64,000 nucleotides of DNA from Streptomyces flavofungini (GTDB lineage: Bacteria > Actinomycetota > Actinomycetes > Streptomycetales > Streptomycetaceae): positions 248,001 through 312,000 of the forward strand of contig NZ_BMVR01000005.1 of NCBI RefSeq assembly GCF_014650815.1. Direction: 5' to 3'. A program made the translations under genes and the position numbers. Shown piece after piece: positions 60,214 to 64,000 of this stretch (position 1 is its first letter; each line of letters starts with the position of its first letter). The notes beneath the pieces are model-generated. The model had not been told where the DNA came from. It was given only the letters and a program-made list of their open reading frames with translations, and did not search any database.

Positions 60214-61094
60214 CGCCCGAGGAGCCCGGGCTCGCCGCGCCCGACGGTCACGCCGCCCGGCCTGTCCCGGCCGGCGACCGGGCCGTTCTCGTCCTGCGTC
60301 TGGCCGGGCCCCTGCAGTCCTGGGGCGCGCAGGGAGCGTTCAACGTACGGGAGACGAAGTCCGAGCCCACCAAATCCGGCGTGACCGGACTGCTCGCGGC
60401 GGCCCTGGGGCTGCCCCGGGGAGCGGCACTGGACGAACTGCTGACGCTGCGCATGGGGGTACGGGCCGATGTGCCGGGCACCCTGCTGCGGGACTACCAC
60501 GTCGTCAGCGACTTCCGCGGCAGGCCGCTGCCCCAGGCCGGGGTCTCCGCCAAGGGGGTGCAGCGGCCCACCTCACCGGCCAAGTACACGCACGTCACCA
60601 CGCGGTACTACCTCCAGGACGCGCTGTTCGTCGCCGCGTTGGAAGGCCCCCGCGACCTGCTCGACCGGCTCGACGGTGCCGTGCGGGCACCCCACTTCCC
60701 GCTCGCGCTCGGCCGCCGCTCGTGCCCACCCACCCAGCCGCTCGTCCTCGGCGTCGAGGAGGGGGACCTGGAGGGCGTGCTGCACGCGCTGCCCTGGCAG
60801 GCGTCGCAGCGGGCGCGGCAGAGCTACGCCTACAAGCTGGGCCGCCGTCGCGGCCTGGACGGCCCCTTCCACCCCGCGACGCTGGCCTGCTCGGCGACCC
60901 TGGAGCACGCCGACGGTGACGACGTCCTGCGGGACGTACCGCTCTCCTTCGACCCGCACGACCGCGCGTTCGCGGGCCGCCGGGTGCGCCGTGAATGGTT
61001 GCGGATCCCGACCGGTTTCGCGGACCCCGACGCCCCCACGGAGTTCGAGACGGACGAGAACGGACACGACCCCTTCGAACTCCTGGGCCGGTGA
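60210..61094 (+). CDS. casD: Cascade subunit CasD (Cas5e)
   Basis: 294 residues from the ATG at 60210, which overlaps the casC stop. Caps the 5' handle of crRNA. Classic Cas5 start: LVLRLAGPLQSWGAQGAFNV, then ETKSEPTKSGVTGLLAAALG; later RRYYLQDALFV-type strand is seen as TTRYYLQDALFVAALEGPRD and a C-terminal RRVRREWLRIPTGFADPDA. Full length compared with other actinobacterial Cas5e (about 230-280) apart from N- and C-terminal tails. Confidence 0.94.
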   Translation: MTPEEPGLAAPDGHAARPVPAGDRAVLVLRLAGPLQSWGAQGAFNVRETKSEPTKSGVTGLLAAALGLPRGAALDELLTLRMGVRADVPGTLLRDYHVVSDFRGRPLPQAGVSAKGVQRPTSPAKYTHVTTRYYLQDALFVAALEGPRDLLDRLDGAVRAPHFPLALGRRSCPPTQPLVLGVEEGDLEGVLHALPWQASQRARQSYAYKLGRRRGLDGPFHPATLACSATLEHADGDDVLRDVPLSFDPHDRAFAGRRVRREWLRIPTGFADPDAPTEFETDENGHDPFELLGR

Positions 61095-61098
61095 CCCG

Positions 61099-61941
61099 AT
61101 GCCGTACCTGTCCCGCATCCGCATCAATCCGCTCCGCGCGGAGAGCCGTCGCTACCTGGCGAGCCCGCACGCCGTGCACGGTGCCGTCATGGGCGGCCTG
61201 CCGGGCGCCGCGAGCGACGAACGGCCGCTGTGGCGGCTCGACTCCGACGACCCGCACCGCCCCCACCTGGTCGTCCTGACCCGCGCCCGGCCCGACTGGT
61301 CGCACATCGTGGAGCGCGCGGGCTGGCCGGACGCGGACGGCGAACACGCCCTGGTCCGCGACTACGCGCCCCTGCTCACCCACCTCACCCCGGGCCGGGA
61401 GTTCTCGTTCCGCCTCACCGCGAACCCCGTGCAGAACTCTCCGACGCCCACCTCGCCCACCCCCACCCAGCGCAAGCGCATGTCCGCCACCGAGAACCCC
61501 GCCCGCCGCCGCGGCTTCCGCATGGCGCACCGCACGGCGTCCGCGCAGCTCCTCTGGTTCCTCCAGCGCACCGACCGCTGGGGCTTCACCGTCCCCGAAT
61601 CCCGCACCGACCCCCCGGCCCCCGGCCTGAACCCCGAGGACACCCCCCACCCGGCTCCCCGAGAAGTACGCATCACAGCCCGCCACCGCCGCACCTTCGC
61701 CAAGAACGGCCGCGGCCCCCAACTCACCATCCACACCGTCACCTTCGAGGGCCGCCTCCACATCACCGACCCCGACGCCCTCACCCACCACCTCCTGAAC
61801 GGCATAGGCCCAGCCAAGGCCTACGGCTGCGGGCTGCTGACGCTGGCGCCGTCCAAGCCCGCCGGTCAATCCGCCGAGGGGTCGTCAAGCCCAGCGGCCA
61901 CGGAACACGGTCCTGAACGTTTCGCAGACCATGGCGACTGA
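61099..61941 (+). CDS. casE: crRNA-processing endoribonuclease CasE (Cas6e)
   Basis: About 280 residues, ATG at 61099, 4 bp after casD. Cuts the repeat hairpin and stays on the 3' end of the crRNA. Conserved: MPYLSRIRINPL, ASPHAVHGAVMGGLP with the probable catalytic His27 (aligns with the E. coli LHQGLW His), FSFRLTANPVQNS, TVTFEGRLHITDP and the Gly-rich GIGPAKAYGCGLLTLAP. The last 30 residues after that motif are an extra tail that overlaps an opposite-strand frame by 57 nt. No cas1 or cas2 gene follows, unlike the usual I-E order. Confidence 0.95.
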   Translation: MPYLSRIRINPLRAESRRYLASPHAVHGAVMGGLPGAASDERPLWRLDSDDPHRPHLVVLTRARPDWSHIVERAGWPDADGEHALVRDYAPLLTHLTPGREFSFRLTANPVQNSPTPTSPTPTQRKRMSATENPARRRGFRMAHRTASAQLLWFLQRTDRWGFTVPESRTDPPAPGLNPEDTPHPAPREVRITARHRRTFAKNGRGPQLTIHTVTFEGRLHITDPDALTHHLLNGIGPAKAYGCGLLTLAPSKPAGQSAEGSSSPAATEHGPERFADHGD

Positions 61942-62103
61942 ACAGAGGACCGTCTGCGCCCACACGGTGGTGGTGTCCATCTCCACCTGCGTGGTCCAGA
62001 CACCGAAGGCGCTGCTGGGCACAAAGCTCCAGAGCGGGAGGTGAGGCAGCGGGACCTTCAAGTTCAGCTCACGGGACTTGGATCGTTTCTCGTGCTTCGC
62101 CAT
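61885..62103 (-). CDS. Small hypothetical protein convergent with casE
   Basis: 72 residues from the ATG at 62103 (a GTG at 62112 is possible). Basic N terminus (MAKHEKRSKSRELNLKV), then Trp-rich hydrophobic segments (LPLWSFVPSSAFGVW, TVWAQTVLCSVAMVCETF) and a basic end. Third positions are mostly G/C, as expected for a real gene. AGGAGC lies about 10 nt upstream. Its 3' end overlaps the casE 3' end by 57 nt on the other strand. Small, basic and hydrophobic as many toxin-like peptides, but no family recognised. Confidence 0.45.
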   Translation of the reverse strand: MAKHEKRSKSRELNLKVPLPHLPLWSFVPSSAFGVWTTQVEMDTTTVWAQTVLCSVAMVCETFRTVFRGRWA

Positions 62104-62488
62104 GCCACTCACAGCTCCTGGGCCCTGCTTGATAGAGAAGTTGTGCTCTCACCGTAGGGCCGGAGACCGTGGCAGGCAGGACCCAATCCGGTAAGTCGTA
62201 GTGGAAGCACGGTGGTTGCCGTACGTCCGCACATAGACACGGCTCGTGCATGTGGAAGAGGGTGCGGCATGATGCTTGTGGCGTCCCTGAGCACATCAGG
62301 GGTGGTCCCTTCTCGATCAAATCGACAAGGTGGTCCCCGCTTCGCGGGGCTGCGCACGCTGTCGGCGTGCGGTGTGGACGTGGCTCTACCAGGAGTCACG
62401 GCCGGGAGTGATGGTCGGCGGGTGACAAGTGGAGGGCAGACGTCCTCGCCCGCCCGCCGTCACTTCCCCCGAACCAGGTAGCCCGGCA
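62104..62488. other. Intergenic region between casE and array 2 with repeat-like fragments
   Basis: No protein gene. Two pieces match the CRISPR repeat in the opposite orientation to array 2: GGTGGTCCC at 62301-62309 (end of a repeat) and GTGGTCCCCGC-TTC-GCGGGG at 62330-62349 (a shortened repeat), 20 nt apart. They could be decayed repeats, a hairpin terminator, or a CRISPR-RNA-like regulatory element (see findings). Confidence 0.4.
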
Positions 62489-62639
62489 CCGGGGACATGC
62501 CCGCACGCGGGGACCACCACAACGACCCCGGGTACGGCTTCCACTCCCAGGGATCACCCCCGCACGCGCGGGGACCACGAATACCGGTGGCGCCGCTACC
62601 TCGACCACTGGGGACCACCCCCGCACGCGCGGGGTCCGC
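62489..62639 (-). CRISPR. CRISPR array 2, 3 repeats and 2 spacers
   Basis: Repeats at 62489-62517 (diverged, GGGGACATGCCCGC...), 62550-62578 (GGGATCACCCCCGC... GGGACCAC) and 62611-62639 (starts GGGACCACCCCCGC, ends CGCGGGGTCCGC), with two 32-nt spacers, 62518-62549 and 62579-62610. Same family and orientation as array 1: transcription is expected from the minus strand. The left repeat is the degenerate distal one; in the right, leader-proximal repeat the outer 6 nt differ (GTCCGC instead of GACCAC on the plus strand). Confidence 0.9.
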
Positions 62640-62856
62640 AAGCCGCGACCTGCGGTTTTATGCTACGGCTAGCCAGTTTCTCTTCACTTCTTGTGATACC
62701 GGCATTTCGCTCCTGTAATCACAAATCCATGCACCCTGCGTGCGTAGGGCATGTGCCAGCCAGCCAACAGGAATTGTCGTCGGCCTTACAGCTCAGGCAA
62801 CCCTATTCCTATCGTTCGCGCCGCTCCGTCGGTCGTCATTTGTCCATCGGGGGACC
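62640..62856 (-). promoter_or_regulatory. Candidate leader of array 2
   Basis: About 200 bp directly beside the array on its leader-proximal side are clearly AT-richer than the rest of the window. Read on the minus strand it contains a TAGCAT -10-like box about 15-20 nt before the first repeat, and on the plus strand TTGTGAT (62691-62697) and ATCACAA (62718-62724) form an inverted repeat that could bind a DNA-bending or regulatory protein. No gene is seen here. Confidence 0.55.
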
Positions 62857-63321
62857 TCAGTACTTATCGGGGACCTGGGGCAACGCGCACGGGCCGGTGT
62901 GTACGAGGGAGAGCACTACGCGGGACGTCCCGAGCCAGACGTGCGGCATGAACCCCTCGCCGGGCCCGAATGTCTTCTGGCAGGACGCGCAGTAGGCCGC
63001 TCCCCATCCTGCGTGCTCCCGCGCCCGCATGGTCGCGTGCTTCATGGTCAGGGTCGTATCGCACGGGCCTGTCCGGCAGATCGTGCAGTGCGAGACGTGC
63101 TCGTTCCAGTCGAGGTACGCGGCCAGAGCCGCAGCCTGGTCCTCGTGGCACGGTGGGCAGGCGTGCGGGTGGCAGTCGTCGGTGCCGCCGAGGTTCACAC
63201 CCTGGCCGGGCAGGATCGTCTGCGGGCACCAGACGCAGGCGTTGCCCCACCGCTGCTCGATGGTGAGGGTGCTCGGGGCGGGTACGAGGAAGGCTCGTAC
63301 GGCCTCGGCCGCGTCGGTCAC
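62857..63321 (-). CDS. Zinc-ribbon-like Cys-rich protein
   Basis: About 154 residues from the GTG at 63321, which overlaps the previous stop (GTGA). Several CxxC pairs: NACVWCPQTILPGQG, DCHPHACPPCHEDQ, HCTICRTGPC and YCASCQKTFGPGEG, so at least two zinc ribbons. No catalytic domain. Third member of a three-gene minus-strand operon at the window end. Such small zinc-ribbon genes are common in Streptomyces mobile elements and regulatory clusters; role unknown. Confidence 0.65.
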   Translation of the reverse strand: MTDAAEAVRAFLVPAPSTLTIEQRWGNACVWCPQTILPGQGVNLGGTDDCHPHACPPCHEDQAAALAAYLDWNEHVSHCTICRTGPCDTTLTMKHATMRAREHAGWGAAYCASCQKTFGPGEGFMPHVWLGTSRVVLSLVHTGPCALPQVPDKY

Positions 63322-63497
63322 GTCCACCGCGGCCGCCCCCTGTCGGCGGCGAGCCGGGCCGCGCGCACGGCCCGGCGCAGGCGGAAGCCCTTGCCGCACT
63401 CGACGCACTCACGGCACACAGGGCAGTCGTCGAGGTGGCGGAGATGGATCCGGTACAACTCGTCCGCGCGCGAAGCGGCGCTCTCCGTCGCGGTCAC
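63318..63497 (-). CDS. Small Cys-rich protein
   Basis: 59 residues from the GTG at 63497, which overlaps the upstream stop (GTGA). Contains RHLDDCPVCRECVECGKGFR, with four Cys and spacing like a zinc knuckle, and a basic C terminus. The gene overlaps the following one by 4 nt. Too short for a known enzyme; may bind nucleic acid or zinc. Real because of tight operon packing and codon bias. Confidence 0.6.
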   Translation of the reverse strand: MTATESAASRADELYRIHLRHLDDCPVCRECVECGKGFRLRRAVRAARLAADRGRPRWT

Positions 63498-63964
63498 GGC
63501 TGGATCGCCTCCAGCGTCTCGCCGGTCGAGAGCAGTGCGGCTAGGTGCGCCGGGTCGCACAACTGCCCGCGACGCTCCGGCTGCACAGCCCAGAACGTCA
63601 CCGGCGAGACCTGTGTGCCCACGCGCGGGACACCCAAGTACGCGCCCGCCCCGAGTCGGTCCGCCTCTCCCTCCCACGCGGCGCCCGGAGGGATGAGCAC
63701 GTAGTACAGGCCGCTGCCAGTGCGGGTGTCGCGGATGACGGGGCCGTGCAGCCAGTCGTTCAAGGCCTCGCCGACCGTCTTCCGGTTGTCGCTCCCGACG
63801 GCGGCGTGGATGTGGAAGGCCGGGACGCGGAGCGCGTCGAAGAGCTGGCCGAGAGGCAACAGCGCGACCCCGTGGTCTGCCCAGTCAGCCTCGGCCCTGC
63901 GCGGGGAGGGGTGGGCGCGTGCGAGCCAAGTGCGGATCGCCGCGCGATCGGGACCGTCCATCAT
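63494..63964 (-). CDS. Prim-Pol-like small protein
   Basis: 156 residues. Contains LLPLGQLFDALRVPA and GAGAYLGVPR, wording shared with the primase-like protein at 19350-20036 (LLPTGRTFDAIDVPE) and with N-terminal parts of actinobacterial bifunctional primase/polymerases. No helicase part is present. First gene of a minus-strand operon with two Cys-rich genes, reaching almost to the right edge. Start ATG at 63964 or 63961. Replication role is not supported by itself. Confidence 0.6.
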   Translation of the reverse strand: MMDGPDRAAIRTWLARAHPSPRRAEADWADHGVALLPLGQLFDALRVPAFHIHAAVGSDNRKTVGEALNDWLHGPVIRDTRTGSGLYYVLIPPGAAWEGEADRLGAGAYLGVPRVGTQVSPVTFWAVQPERRGQLCDPAHLAALLSTGETLEAIQP

Positions 63965-64000
63965 CCCACCGCCCGCGGACGGGGGCGCAGGTGCGCGGCG

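Noticed and set aside
1..64000. tRNA or rRNA genes and insertion sequences
   Set aside because: No cloverleaf with TTCGA arm, no rRNA text and no transposase motif was recognised; a computed scan would be needed to rule out tRNAs.

Overview
The window is about 73% GC with strong G/C bias at third codon positions, 4-nt ATGA/GTGA gene overlaps, many GTG starts and typical actinomycete families (DmdR-type iron repressor, ECF sigma factor with zinc anti-sigma, RsbW-like kinases, EF-hand protein). It reads as a Streptomyces chromosome segment: conserved housekeeping genes on the left, accessory and defence genes on the right. No rRNA or tRNA gene was recognised.

Left part (1-31 kb): the end of an acyl-CoA catabolic operon (acyl-CoA dehydrogenase, enoyl-CoA hydratase, TetR), a LysR regulator, a citrate synthase, pyridoxamine phosphate oxidase (pdxH), a hydrolase, an iron repressor and a SIS-domain protein. 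Next come a two-component system divergent from a lipoprotein/MacAB-type ABC operon, a PAS/GAF sensor, a second ABC exporter, a primase-like protein, an HTH regulator, a large Gln/Pro-rich membrane protein, a substrate-binding lipoprotein, purU, and a sigma/anti-sigma pair followed by STAS and EF-hand proteins. Between the PAS sensor and the second ABC exporter lies an unannotated micro-gene with a good vegetative promoter and ribosome site.

Middle (31-47 kb): an acyl-CoA degradation cluster (acyl-CoA synthetase, three acyl-CoA dehydrogenases, SDR, cyclase-family hydrolase, zinc alcohol dehydrogenase, MFS). Four 15-bp operator-like sites with the same CTGAyG-N3-yGTCAG architecture lie upstream of the synthetase, the first dehydrogenase, the cyclase/SDR pair and a flavin reductase gene at 46 kb, which suggests one regulon. 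A CRISPR array with 32-nt spacers but repeats of 27-30 nt is squeezed between the MFS and an acetyltransferase gene.

Right part (47-62.7 kb): a type I-E effector operon (cas3, casA/cse1, casB/cse2, casC/cas7e, casD/cas5e, casE/cas6e) without cas1 or cas2, ending near a short second array with a candidate AT-rich leader. Immediately beside cas3, and divergent from it by 85 bp, is a two-gene operon encoding a divergent reverse transcriptase-like protein (xxDD motif and upstream Asp retained) and an AbiEii-type nucleotidyltransferase. It converges on a three-gene operon: a cupin-like protein, a protein with two C-terminal membrane segments, and an unknown protein. This five-gene module next to an adaptation-less I-E system is the best candidate here for an undescribed defence or CRISPR-accessory system. 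Pieces resembling the CRISPR repeat in the opposite orientation lie between casE and array 2. The window ends with three small overlapping genes, two of them Cys-rich, that look like accessory or mobile-element cargo.
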